A stretch of DNA of 64,000 nt from Siderastrea siderea. Taxonomy: Eukaryota > Cnidaria > Anthozoa > Scleractinia > Rhizangiidae. A model generated the notes under the pieces. It did no database searches. It saw only the letters and a program-made list of their open reading frames with translations, and was not told the origin of the DNA. Numbering within the stretch: the first letter of the stretch is position 1; each line of letters starts with the position of its first letter. The translations under genes and the position numbers were made by a program. This document shows positions 24,938-33,310 of the stretch, piece after piece. The DNA lies in assembly GCA_964030785.1 (NCBI GenBank), contig OZ034973.1, positions 950,132-1,014,131 on the forward strand. The letters run 5' to 3'.

Positions 24938-25313
24938 TTTTTTATTTATCTATTACTTTGATGTTTTCTTTCTTTGTTGTAAGTCGATCTGCATCGAGGG
25001 GGAGCTAGTGGAAACCTTATCCATGGTCCTTTCGTTTTTCAGTGCTTTGCAAAATGAAATAAAATCAGTTTCTTGTTTTGAATTTTAAATCACTAAGGCC
25101 CAGTTCAAACGTCGAACCGTTTACCTGTGCCGAACCAAATGCAAATTAGCAAAAACAATAGCTTTTGCTTATTTGCATTAGGTTCGGTATACGTAAAGCT
25201 CAACGTTTAAACTAGGCCAAAGAGTGAAATCGTTAATAAGTACATGACTTACTTGTTATAAAAAGACTGAATGCAGTGGCCACAAATACAAGGATGGATG
25301 CCTTGATAGTCAT
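2765..25313 (-). CDS. Signal peptide-Ser repeat-EGF-EGF-SEA-TM protein (gene 1, spliced)
   Basis: Gene-level entry. Coding exons in transcript order: 25313-25253, 23803-23759, 13788-6433, 6302-6189, 5556-5440, 4994-4629, 3623-3535, 3017-2871 and possibly 2788-2765. Every junction has GT and AG, and the summed lengths keep one open frame of about 2,772 codons. Introns 1 to 6 are all phase 1, the one after the TM exon is phase 0. The order is signal peptide, about 2,450 residues of alternating Ser-X repeats, two EGF domains, SEA, one TM helix and a 49 to 56-residue tail. Known of the families: SEA domains occur in membrane mucins and are cleaved in a G-S site; Ser/Thr-rich stalks are O-glycosylated. 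Inference: an epithelial surface mucin or adhesion protein. No matching named gene is recognised. Transcript data are lacking, so exon boundaries are read from the sequence only. Confidence 0.82.
2871..3017 (-). CDS. Gene 1 exon 8: cytoplasmic tail
   Basis: The acceptor is TTTTAACAG|GTGATG and the donor TCTCCA|GTAAGT. The 147 bases (49 codons, phase 0-0) start [13 protein letters not shown], the basic stop-transfer expected just after a TM helix. Then come [15 protein letters not shown] and a His-rich stretch ending IPYVSP. No signalling domain is recognised. Confidence 0.75.
3535..3623 (-). CDS. Gene 1 exon 7: transmembrane helix
   Basis: The acceptor is ATACCAG|AATCTT and the donor TTAGCG|GTGAGT. 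The 89 bases encode ESSKLETW followed by a long hydrophobic run ([20 protein letters not shown]) and LA. The exon enters in phase 1 and leaves in phase 0, the same length and phases as the TM exon of gene 2 at 58468-58556. Confidence 0.88.
4230..4352. repeat. ATT microsatellite
   Basis: Imperfect (ATT)n in the intron between the SEA and TM exons of gene 1. Confidence 0.95.
4547..4622. repeat. TA microsatellite next to the SEA exon donor
   Basis: About 37 TA units begin seven bases past the splice donor of exon 6, so length changes could affect splicing. Confidence 0.95.
4629..4994 (-). CDS. Gene 1 exon 6: SEA domain
   Basis: The acceptor is GTCTTTTAG|AGAAGCC and the donor CCAACAG|GTAAAA. 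The 366 bases start [18 protein letters not shown] and contain [14 protein letters not shown], the central SEA strand with the G-S pair at which SEA domains self-cleave. Several N-glycosylation sites (for example NNS, NAT) follow, then a Thr/Pro-rich linker ending TTLPTG. A (TA)n tract begins only seven bases after the donor. SEA cleavage would leave the large ectodomain noncovalently attached to the TM stub; this is inferred from the family. Confidence 0.87.
5440..5556 (-). CDS. Gene 1 exon 5: second EGF domain
   Basis: The acceptor is AAATTTCAG|TCACTAC and the donor GAAGAAG|GTGAGA. The 117 bases encode a standard six-cysteine EGF domain ([13 protein letters not shown] then [14 protein letters not shown]). 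It lacks the calcium-binding Asp-x-Asp start of the previous domain. It is also a phase 1-1 exon. Confidence 0.9.
6189..6302 (-). CDS. Gene 1 exon 4: calcium-binding-type EGF domain
   Basis: The acceptor is TTTTTTCAG|ATATAAATG and the donor CAAGAAG|GTACAG. The 114 bases translate to a six-cysteine EGF fold: [15 protein letters not shown] followed by [17 protein letters not shown]. The N-x-N-D start and the Asn-Ser-Phe motif match calcium-binding EGF domains. It is a symmetrical phase 1-1 exon, as usual for shuffled EGF modules. It lies outside the membrane between the Ser stalk and the SEA domain. Confidence 0.9.
6433..13700 (-). repeat. 228-bp coding tandem repeat with 936-bp higher-order unit
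   Basis: About 30 diverged copies of a 228-base unit encode the Ser-X stalk. Plus-strand start points of matching blocks at 9597, 9825 and 10053 are exactly 228 apart. Blocks 10053-10988 and 10989-11924 are a recent 936-base duplication. Copies near both ends (6600-7000 and 13500-13750) are more diverged, as expected when unequal exchange homogenises the middle. Confidence 0.9.
6433..13788 (-). CDS. Gene 1 exon 3: giant alternating Ser-X repeat exon
   Basis: This is one 7,356-base open exon (2,452 codons). Nearly every second residue is Ser, alternating with Val, Thr, Ile, Ala, Pro, Arg, Gln or Leu. The basic unit is 76 residues (228 bases), for example the motif [16 protein letters not shown] recurring each unit. 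A longer 936-base period is also visible, since the blocks starting at 10053 and 10989 are near-identical. The acceptor AG belongs to a transposon terminus (TTTTCCAG|TGTCGCC). The exon ends in [14 protein letters not shown], the last third of an EGF-like fold, with donor ACAA|GTAAGG at 6432. Likely an O-glycosylated mucin stalk. The many open frames on the plus strand here are by-products of the repeat. Copy number may be collapsed or expanded by assembly. Confidence 0.85.
13787..14040 (+). repeat. Left subterminal region of the CACTA-type element
   Basis: Next to the terminal repeat the words ACATGTAAAT and TGTAAAT recur every 15-35 bases. They match, in inverted orientation, the words near the right end. 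Such clusters are transposase-binding sites in plant En/Spm; the role here is inferred. Confidence 0.7.
14041..15390 (+). repeat. Minisatellite, 30-33 bp unit (GGAGCCTGTAAAT...)
   Basis: About 40 copies of a unit such as AATAAAGGAGCCTGTAAAT plus ATCATGTAAATCG are arranged head to tail. Some copies lack the middle, giving an 18-base short form. The array grows out of the subterminal ATGTAAAT words of the transposon. Open frames on the minus strand here are repeat artefacts. Confidence 0.9.
15391..17109. other. Inside of the CACTA-type element, no gene seen
   Basis: No coding or RNA gene is recognised. At 16259-16375 the words ATCGATAG and CTATCGAT recur, a low-complexity patch. At 16910-16945 a short hairpin (ATCTTAGCAAGGGTTATTGG and its inverse) is visible. 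Confidence 0.5.
17110..18780. repeat. 9-bp-unit array TGTAGTCGG/TGTAGTCAG
   Basis: About 1.5 kb of TGTAGTCGG and TGTAGTCAG units runs on the plus strand to about 18615. The array then switches strand and continues as ACTACACTGACTAC to 18780. Longer blocks (for example 17562, 17860 and 18242 starting GGTGTAGTCAGTGTAGTTGA) repeat about every 300-380 bases. The unit has no stop in most frames, so long Val-Val-Ser or Thr-Thr-Pro frames appear by chance. Confidence 0.92.
18781..20456. other. Inside of the CACTA-type element, no gene seen
   Basis: AT-rich sequence with no recognised gene or RNA. A run of C lies at 20143-20155. Confidence 0.4.
20457..20851. mobile_element. Foldback element nested in the CACTA-type element
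   Basis: Two inverted arms of about 170 bases start GGTGTGTTTATGCCAGGATC (20457) and end with its reverse complement (20851). Within the arms lies the known-looking foldback motif AGTAATACAAGCAACATTTT, with ACAACATTGTTGC inside. The centre is about 20655. Probably a MITE within a larger foldback. Confidence 0.8.
20852..23026. other. Inside of the CACTA-type element, no gene seen
   Basis: No gene recognised. A G-rich patch lies at 22518-22542. Nothing resembling a transposase domain was found in any frame. Confidence 0.4.
23027..23215 (+). mobile_element. Diverged tRNA-derived SINE copy 1
   Basis: The sequence GTAGCAGTGGGAGCACTTGC, the decayed B box GGGTTTGGTTCC, then GTGGGTTGAGTTTGTTGTTG and the CAAAAACCAACACTTCCAAA block match the SINE at 24652-24950 in the same order. 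It is more diverged there than copy 2. Confidence 0.75.
23395..23750 (-). repeat. Right subterminal region of the CACTA-type element
   Basis: TTTACATGTTATTTACA and CATGTAAAT words are dense from 23395 to the terminal inverted repeat. They mirror the words at 13795-14040 and support that both ends belong to one element. Confidence 0.75.
23759..23803 (-). CDS. Gene 1 exon 2: N-terminal end of the Ser-rich region
   Basis: The acceptor is CGTTTTTCAG|AGAC and the donor CACCAA|GTGAGT. The 45 bases encode [15 protein letters not shown], already in the Ser-X style of the next exon. The donor GTGAGT itself reads Ser-Glu in frame. The coding frame continues past it into the ancestral joined exon (Ser-Glu-Ser), then meets the inverted repeat of a CACTA-type element at 23750. 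Unspliced read-through meets a TGA stop within the inverted repeat after His-Trp-Lys-Ser. So exon 2 and exon 3 were probably one exon before the insertion. Confidence 0.8.
23907..24144. mobile_element. MITE copy A (AAAGGAGCTACGTCACGG ends)
   Basis: A 238-base element with imperfect terminal inverted repeats TTAAAGGAGCTACGTCACGG and CTGTGACATAGTTCCTTTTAA. A second copy with the same internal sequence (TAGTTTTGGTTTATTATTAC) is at 25570-25815. It lies in intron 1 of gene 1. Confidence 0.75.
24652..24950 (+). mobile_element. tRNA-derived SINE copy 2 with ATTT tail
   Basis: The head has A-box-like TGGCGCAGTGGTGAGAGC and B-box GGTTCGAGTCC (about 24708). Then come GTGGGTTGAGTTTGTTGTTG and a conserved block GGGTACTCCGGTTTTCCCC. 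It ends in (ATTT)n at 24893-24945. The layout is tRNA head, conserved core and microsatellite tail, typical of SINEs. It is in intron 1 of gene 1, on the strand opposite to the gene. Confidence 0.85.
25253..25313 (-). CDS. Gene 1 exon 1: start codon and signal peptide
   Basis: ATG at 25313-25311 begins [20 protein letters not shown], a short basic start and a hydrophobic core, which is a typical secretory signal. The exon ends with the donor A|GTAAGT after 20 codons plus one base (phase 1). Upstream sequence to 25395 has no other ATG, which supports this start. It directs the Ser-rich protein to the secretory pathway. Confidence 0.85.
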
Positions 25314-25395
25314 AGCTGCGGAATATGTGTCACAACGACTGTATGAAGAACGTCCTCTTCTTGAATCTTGTACTTTGCTTAGGCTAATGAGCTAC
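25314..25395 (-). other. Likely 5' UTR segment of gene 1
   Basis: On the minus strand TTCTCGCAG|GTAGC at 25396-25404 looks like a 3' splice site just upstream of the signal-peptide exon. The 82 bases down to the ATG contain no other ATG. The matching upstream donor may be at 30317 (AAAG|GTAAGT). Inferred only from splice consensus. Confidence 0.4.
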
Positions 25396-25569
25396 CTGCG
25401 AGAAGAAATTGAAATACAAGAACACAGTTAAGTAATAAGTAACCATGACCTGGTCTTATTTAGAGAAGCCACAGTTTGATATCCGTGAATGTCAACATTT
25501 TAAGAATAAGAGATTAAAAATCGATTATGCTTAATAGCTGTCATCTCGGATATTTGATTCCGTTCAAAA

Positions 25570-25815
25570 TTTAAAGGAGCAATGTCACGGATAACGCATC
25601 TTGAAAAAGCTGGCAAGTTTTTTCAAGTTTGTCATTCGTAATCCGTCTTAATCTCCCTCAGTCGTGACCATCCTCGTTTAGTTTTGGTTTATTATTACTT
25701 CTTTGGTGTTTTTCTACCTTAGGAAACTATTATTTTGAGGTTTCTTTTAATAAGAAAATCTGAATTTTTTCAGATCAGAAAAATGAATGAAACGCCGTGA
25801 CATAGTTCCTTTAAC
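25570..25815. mobile_element. MITE copy B (AAAGGAGCAATGTCACGG ends)
   Basis: It shares its ends and interior with the copy at 23907-24144. It lies just upstream of the signal-peptide exon of gene 1. Confidence 0.72.
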
Positions 25816-26939
25816 TTAAACTTTGGTTATTCTTGTTTAACTCTTTGTCATCCTTCACTGATTGAGTTAAGTACATTATTCTACAGACAATCAAGTGCCT
25901 CATTAATGAACTAGCAAATCCAAATGGCAAATAAAATATGAAAAAATATGATCTTTGACCTTGCAGGTACAAACAAATTACTGATAATTAAGTGAAATTG
26001 TGCAGATAGCGATTTCTTGCAATAATAATAGTGGCGCCCTGCAACATAGGCCTGATAGCAGGAGAACCCAACGGTTCGTTTTGGGGAATATCTGTTCGGA
26101 AGGTCCAAAATCGCCTGAGATATTCGGATTTAGTTGCAGTGAAAGCTAGAGATTTCTTTGGTGAAACATCACCTCGAAACGAGGAGTCATTAGTTCCTAT
26201 TGTTTTCATAGGTACAAACATGTTGTTAAGAGTGCAAATAACGTCAGCTAGCATTTTCGGGGAGCCATCAGCAGCTCAGAAATTCGGCGGATAGGATTCA
26301 GTTTCCTAAAATTTTCTGCCGCCTAAATTTTAAGCTAAGAACGCCGAACAGATCAATCTGTATTAGCTGTATTAGCAATCTAAGAAAGTTGAAATTGATA
26401 TTTCAAGTAATTGCTAAAAATTTCTCGTTGGGTGCCCCAGTGATAGCTGTTGATAGTTAGCAACATACACATGTTGCAATCCCTGTCAATAAACATTAAA
26501 GTTCTTTGATCTAATACTTAGTTATAACCTACGGTCGTTGCTGATATTTGATACGTGTTTGCTTAATTGAATTTCTATTACAAAAAACTATCTATAACAA
26601 TGCCGTATGGTCTTTAGAAGGCAATACTGAGACAGACAAGGCACTTTGTTCCACTTATAGCAGTTTCTTTTTGTGTTTGCTGACCTCAAAACTATTGCGT
26701 TCAGAGTAATATGATTGCTAATTCGTGTTTGTCAAAAATTCGTTAGGCTGCCTATTCACTTCTTTTGAAATCAATCGCCTCCGCGATCTGTGTTAAAATT
26801 GCTCTTTAATCTATTACTTCTTGATGAAAATAACAAAAATATTATCACTACTTATTGCACAGATGACAGGCGGTGTCGTTTCGGTGTTTGCTAAAAGACA
26901 CTTAAAGAAAAACAAAAACAAAGGAAACAATCAAATATA
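25816..26939. other. No gene supported
   Basis: An 87-codon frame on the plus strand (26031-26294) has no recognisable domain or splice context. It is left as unexplained, and it lies within the possible first intron of gene 1. Confidence 0.35.
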
Positions 26940-27352
26940 GGGGCTGTTTACATGGAGGGAGGAAGATCCTAGCGCTAGGAAGATCCTAGAAGGCGGATCA
27001 TCCTAGCGCCATATGTTTTCTGTATTCAGTTTACATGCAAAATGTTGTACTTGGCCCTAGCGCTAGGATCTTTCTGGCGCTAGGATCTTCCTAGCTGAGA
27101 GATAGGAAGATCCTAGCGCTAGGAAGATCCTAGCACCATGTAAACTACCTTCGCTAGGAAGATCCTAGTACTAGGGACAGAAAAGCAAATATGGCGGCGG
27201 CCGGGCGTTCAGCTGCTAAGGGCCGACAGTTTTATTTGATTTCCAGCAACCGCCCCGACCGAAATTTTTGCATGTAAACCAAACGAAAATTTGTTTCGCC
27301 TTCTAGGATCTTCCTAGTGCTAGGATCTTCCTCCCTCCATGTAAACAGCCCC
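26940..27352. mobile_element. MITE, 413 bp, with ATCCTAGCGCTAGGA words
   Basis: It starts GGGGCTGTTTACATGGAGGG and ends with its exact inverse CCCTCCATGTAAACAGCCCC. ATA lies on both flanks (3-bp duplication). The inner sequence is a chain of GATCCTAGCGCTAGGAAGAT words in both orientations. Confidence 0.9.
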
Positions 27353-30317
27353 ATAGCCAACGATCGTTGGTCTTTTAAATACGGGCAGCTCAAATAACGC
27401 AGGAGTTCTCCAAAATACATTTGGTGTACGGTGAACGTAACATGTCTTAAAAATTAACGTATTGTATAGTGGGTCAGTTAATGAGTAACATACGTGATAG
27501 TCGATTAAGACATCACTATTTTAAGGATTTTAGACGAGATGGAGTCGACAAAGTACAACGAGGGAACAAGCATGTCCGTCTTCATGTATTTTGGACGGTA
27601 GTCATGGGAACCAAGTGCTACCTGTCCAGATAATTTGTAGAAAATTCCGTTTTATTGACTGCGTCACAATTAAAGAGAAAACTCTAAAATTGGACCCGTA
27701 ACCATGTGGGCTCGTCAATAAAAAAGTTATAAACGTTAACAGAGCATGGAACGCGATCCTAGGTTTGAACATTTACTGTCCGTAAATTTGTGATAATTTA
27801 AAACAAAAAGCAGACGGGGATAATTAAAGACATTTTTTATCATGGTAGTAAAGATGTCGAAATGATGAACGTTTTGTAGCGGTTATATCGGAAGTGAGGA
27901 GATGATGAAGCAAAAACGTTTGTGCGTGACGTACACGATCATATCACCTTCCGCAAATGCGTCCCTTGCGTTTAACCATTAAGTGTTCGTCACTTAGAGT
28001 GTGGCACCGTAAACTGGCGGTTGACTCTTTCTCTATTGAAAATAGTCAAGAGCGAAACAAGATATGTTTCGAACGCTGACTTCGCATTTTTTACTCTGAA
28101 GTAGGTTATAATGAAAGCCACCGAATTTTCTTTTCTTTTCTTTTTATTTGCAACGGAAATGAGGTTCAGTTGGGGTTTTAGTTTTCTAAATGTCTTCATC
28201 CATTCGCATTGACAATTGGTGGTATTATTTGCACGATTCTCTTCGCCAATATGTCGCTAGTGTGAGCCCGGTCTGATATAAGTGTCTTCCCTCGCCTCAT
28301 CACCAATAACAAACCGCAAACCACACAGCACAATTAAAAACCTCTGGCCATAAAGAAACCAAGCAATTTGTCAGAACACACACAAGAATTTTCCGGTTTG
28401 TTCGCATACCTTCATTTTAAATTCTAAATTCCAAATTATCTGCACGTTTCCAAGTCGATACCTTTTGTAGAATCTCGTATATCTAACAGACATGTCCTAG
28501 CAAAGTAGCAATAGTGGGTATGACTTTCTGCTCGGTATGCTAATTTAACTTATAGTTTGTTTATAGCATATACATCACAATGAACGTAATAAATGCTAGT
28601 CTATTTGACCACTGCCTCTGTGGAGGTAGCCGGAGTGCCTACTGTTTACTTAACGAGCGAAACGTTTATAGAAGATATATTAAAGGATTATTTAGGATAA
28701 GGTTTAAACGATTACATATTTTTAAATCTATTTGTATATTGATGGGATATGGATCAATGCATAAACCTACACAAGTTTAACATTCATTCAATATAAATGT
28801 GCTTAAGTCTCTGTTTTGACTACGTACGTGCTAATAGCACATACCAGTGGTGACATTGAAGAAATGGATCACTGAAATTATTTTCCGGGCCGACCTTTCC
28901 TTTAACATATATATTTTCATTCCCTTCGCACGTGTATGTATGGCTTTTACGCATGTCAGTACTCTTCTTTTTACGGATTTTGCAACAATTTCACCTGAAA
29001 AGTTCATCATCAATGTACATGCAAAGGAAGGTTTTTAGGAATAATTGTTCGACGGAATCATTGCAGTTCGACGTTTACAAGTCAAAAGTAAATGTCCTCT
29101 GCTTCTCTTTCGAAAATCACTGTTAAAAAAAACTGTCATTGCTGGACAATGCACGTATCATATTTTATCAGATACACCACCACAATAACAACAACAACAA
29201 CAACAACAACATACGCTTGAATGAAAAAACAGTATTGCAAATAAAAAGTGTATCATAGAAAACCAACAGGCGGGAAGCGACCGTTTGACTTTTCTTAAAC
29301 AAAAGCTAGGATAACTGCGCCAGCCTACGAACTAGATGCCTTCAAAAGTAAGGCCATTAGATCGAAAGTTAGCCGCTATAACTGTCAGCCTGCGCATCCG
29401 CCTGGAAAAAGCTATTTTTAGAAACGAAGAAATTGTGAAGATTGTGAAAAATCTTTAACATTTGCTCAGTGTCTAATTCTAAACCCCCTGACAGTTGATT
29501 TCTCAAATGGAATGGCGAAGCAGCCGGTGGGAATTCGAACTGATGTCCATCGATTTTGAAGACATAAGGCTACTACCCTACTAATAAATGGCATGTTTCA
29601 TTTTCTAGACGTCCAATTGGCTAGGTAGTCGAAAGCTTTTGGATTTGAAATCTCAGTTCATTTCGTATGGAAAGTCAGTGTGTGCTTATAAGTTGTCGTT
29701 TTCTTTGTACTGTCAATACCAGCTGGATGTGACTACTTCCAAAGTCAATCAATAAGTGTGGTTCTTAGTTTCGAGTCCGTGCATGAAATCATAAAGTGTG
29801 ACCATTCATTCTTGAAAGCTGCCGAGCAGTACTTTTTTGTGGTGGTTTTCGTTTCATTTGTCAATATCTCATCTTGCATCGATCCTAGGAGTTCTTGGAA
29901 ATAAAGGCGTTAGTATACCCATAGACAAATATTTGTTATCTAAACGGTTGTGCCTCACTACACGAAAACAGCAATAAGTTGTTTTGACCTCAGATTTGTT
30001 GTCGAAATAATATCAACAGGTGTGTATGATCATTGATTAGTAGTTGGTTTAAAACTCAGTCAATATCAGAACTAATAAACAGATCTCTTTTCGATGTAAA
30101 CTTTCTTTTTCTGCTAAGAATAAGTGGAAAGCAGCGCAAGAAAACATTGTAACTGAGGAAGTTAGCGCCTTCTTTTCGCATCAAAGCGCGAAATATCTGC
30201 CAGCTGCTTTCCGCTGTTAAAAATTAGAGTTAGCTCGATTTAAGACGTGCATTCTATTCGCTCTATTATTTGTTCAATAATTTCAGACGATAAGCAAATA
30301 AAAAAGGAATAACTTAC
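27353..30317. other. No gene seen
   Basis: AT-rich sequence without a supported gene. An (AAC)n microsatellite lies at about 29185-29211. Confidence 0.4.
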
Positions 30318-30530
30318 CTTTAGGGTTTTATCAACGGTGTAAACTGCGCCTTCATAATAATTCAATCAAATTTCTTGAAATCTTGGGTAAAATTGACTGC
30401 ATTCTTCTACTCACGCAAACGCTAAACGGAATTTATAATCGCATACCAATATACCAACTCATTTATTAAACAAGAAGCCCGTGCGTCATTTCAATCAATT
30501 AGCGTGGTAACATAAAGTTCTTTCTTTATA
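30318..30530 (-). promoter_or_regulatory. Candidate promoter and first noncoding exon of gene 1
   Basis: A strong donor CTAAAG|GTAAGT lies at 30317 on the minus strand. A TATAAAG box lies at 30524-30530, so transcription would start near 30495 and give an untranslated exon of about 180 bases before a 4.9-kb intron. Nothing else links it to gene 1, and another gene or a chance match is possible. Confidence 0.28.
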
Positions 30531-31490
30531 CGTCAGTTAAAACTCAACTCTGTTAAGGTTTAATACAATTTTTAGCCTTATAGCAAGTCGGAGAGAGTTT
30601 CATAGTTTGATCAATGGCTGCACAGGTTGATCATTGTATGCCTAATCTCCATCAGCGCTTTTTTTAAACCTAATCGTTGATGCGTATTATGAATATTCTG
30701 TGCTACTTTAAAATACAAAAAACCGTGTTTCAACGGACATCAAAGTTTCATAGTGACAAATATCAGGATAAAGGAAAATCCAGTTTAGCAAAATCACCAA
30801 AAGCAGCGTCTTTCCACCGGATTTTCATCATCCAGTGTTGAAATTCCTGTCACGGCTATGATTTTGTATTATGGTCACTTGTTACGCATCATCACCTTTT
30901 GATAAGGTTTTATTTATTGATTAACTTATGTTTTGAGAATTTTAGACTTTTAACTTGCAGTGTCTAAGGAAACTACGAGGCCTAGGCTCGATCCACCGAA
31001 CGTCAGACTGTCCACTTCTGTACAGCGTTTCTAACCGTACTTCCGGTGTTTTTTCCGTCTCCTCGTTACTGCCACCCGCCTGTATTAGAACTTTGCTCTC
31101 CGTGGGTGGTAGGATAACTTCTCGTGTTTTTTGTGGTTTATATTAAAATATAGTGCGATTAAAAAGCCATGAGTCTCTGTAACAGTTGTAAATGTATTTT
31201 TGCAAATGCAGTAGGAACCGCGCTCCTGCCGTGAACTGTTTAGTAACAATCGAATTGCTAAGCAACAAACGAACTGTTATATTCCGCTTTACAGTATCGA
31301 TCAGAGGCTACGCACATTACGATTGGCTAAAACAACAAGCTTCATCAGAGTATATAACACAAATAAGTGTGCTTATTATTTTGGAGGTGTCTAAAAAAAT
31401 CACGTTGTCAGAGAGCGTTTTTGGTGTATACCGTAAACACTGGGATATAGCCAACTTGTAAATAAGCCGCAAGCGAAGGTTAGAAGTTCA
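30531..31490. other. No gene seen
   Basis: No exon or repeat family is recognised. Confidence 0.35.
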
Positions 31491-31491
31491 A

Positions 31492-33310
31492 ATTTGAGGG
31501 TCCACAATAGGGTTCTCAGATCCCGCCATCCCGCCTATTTTTTCCTGTTAATCCCGCCGTCCCGCCCTCCTTTAGGTCAAAATCCCGATCCCGCCCAAAT
31601 TTTTAAATAGTTTTCTATGTTCATAATGAAAAAATCACATACCTTTTATACAACGGATAGCAGACAAGTTTTTATACAAGGGATAGCAGACAAACACGTT
31701 TTTATGGTCGATGTTTTTGTGGTTTCGACATCGCCATTAATGACCCTAACACGTGTTTTGTTTGTGTTACTCTGTTTTACCTTATCTTGTCCAGGTATTA
31801 GTGAAAAGTAAAGATTAACAAAGTTGTTTGTTACGATATTCTCGGTCCTGCTTTTTTTGGGAAGACAACCAACTGAATGTCTTTTAAGAAATGACCCTCT
31901 TTCTGTTCGAAATTGTAAAGGAAGGGGTGGTTATACAGTGGTTAGCGCGTCAGGGTTTTGATCTGAAGGTCGGTGCGTTCCTTCGACACAAACGTTTTCT
32001 CCACATTGTTTCTCTACACCCAGCTGTATATAAACGGGTTGTATCCTTAGACAAGGCTAGGGGCACAAAGGTCATACAAGATACAGTTATGAGGTCTGCA
32101 AAAATGAAATGTAGAAAAGATTTATAAAAGTCCACTCACCTAACAGTTTATTTCAAAGCTTTCAGCGTCTTTACTTGCCTTCAGAAAATCTCTGCTTGGC
32201 ATTCCTGCTCGCACTGTTTTCATAATATATAGCAACAAAATTTATGATGTCGAATACCTCGCTTTCGGCGACCGTCGCTACATTACTGTCCGCCGGAGTT
32301 GCCATACCCGCTAGACTAAACTTAGCTGTTCCAACCACAGGCAGCCCAAGCTTACGTCGAGAGCTGCGCATAAATTAGGCTGTTTTTTCCACGCTATGCA
32401 AAATAATGATATCGGCAACGTTTAAGGGTTTGTATGGAAATGCTACAAAACGTCTCAAATTGCCATAAATCAGGAAGAAGTCGAAATAAAAATAAATTGC
32501 CTTATTTCATTGTTATATTGGTCATTATTTGAGGGCTCCCTGGGCTGGTTTGAAGCTTTTTGGGCGAGAAATTGAGGTTTTTATTTTTCATGTTTACTGA
32601 GTGTTTAGAATTAATTAATTTAATTAATTTTAAACATTCAGCAAACATGAAAAATAAAACCTCAATTTCTCGCCCAAAAAGCTTCAAACCAGCCCAGGAA
32701 GCGCTCAAGTAATGACCAATACAACAATGAAATAAGGCAAATTATTTTTATTTCGACTACTTTCTGATTTGTGGCAATTGGAGACGTTTTGTAGCATTTC
32801 CATACAAACTCTTAAATGTTGCCGATGTCATTATTATGTATAACGTTCCGATGTCATTATTATGCATATCGTGCAAAAAACAGTCTAATTTATGCGCAGC
32901 TCTCAACGTAAGCTTGGGCTGCCTGTATTCCAACCAACGCTCAATGGAAAGGGGATACCTCTTTCTTGTGATGAATGTGACGACAATGGAAATGTCCGAA
33001 ATCAACACAAAACATCACAAAAGGACTCATACTAGTTTGAAATTCGGGCTACTCTACCTCGGCCGATTCACTACTTGAAAGCCAACACACTTCACACACA
33101 AAGGATCCATTTTTATCAGCCCGCCTTGTTAAAACCATGCAGTCTCGTAAAAATTCAAATACGGTATCCCGCTACTTACCCCTTGCGATTCTTGCATCCC
33201 GACTCCTTAAAAACACAAAATCCCGCTCCCGCTTGTAATTAAAATTCCCGCTTCCCGCTCCTGTTTGCCAAATCCCGCATCCCGCCAAACCTATTGTGGA
33301 CCCTCAAATT
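31492..33310. mobile_element. Foldback DNA element, 1.8 kb
   Basis: Perfect 21-base terminal inverted repeats: AATTTGAGGGTCCACAATAG at 31492 and its inverse ending at 33310. Both ends carry runs of TCCCGC-type words (31528-31600 and 33160-33285). The centre holds a hairpin of about 600 bases (32330-32945). No coding frame is evident, so it is non-autonomous. Confidence 0.85.
32330..32945. repeat. Large near-perfect hairpin within the foldback element
   Basis: The left arm contains GGCAGCCCAAGCTTACG (about 32340) and CTGGTTTGAAGCTTTTTGGG (about 32540). The right arm contains CCCAAAAAGCTTCAAACCAG (about 32675) and CGTAAGCTTGGGCTGCC (about 32910). The axis is near 32620 in an AATTAATTAATTTAATTAAT core. 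Confidence 0.88.
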
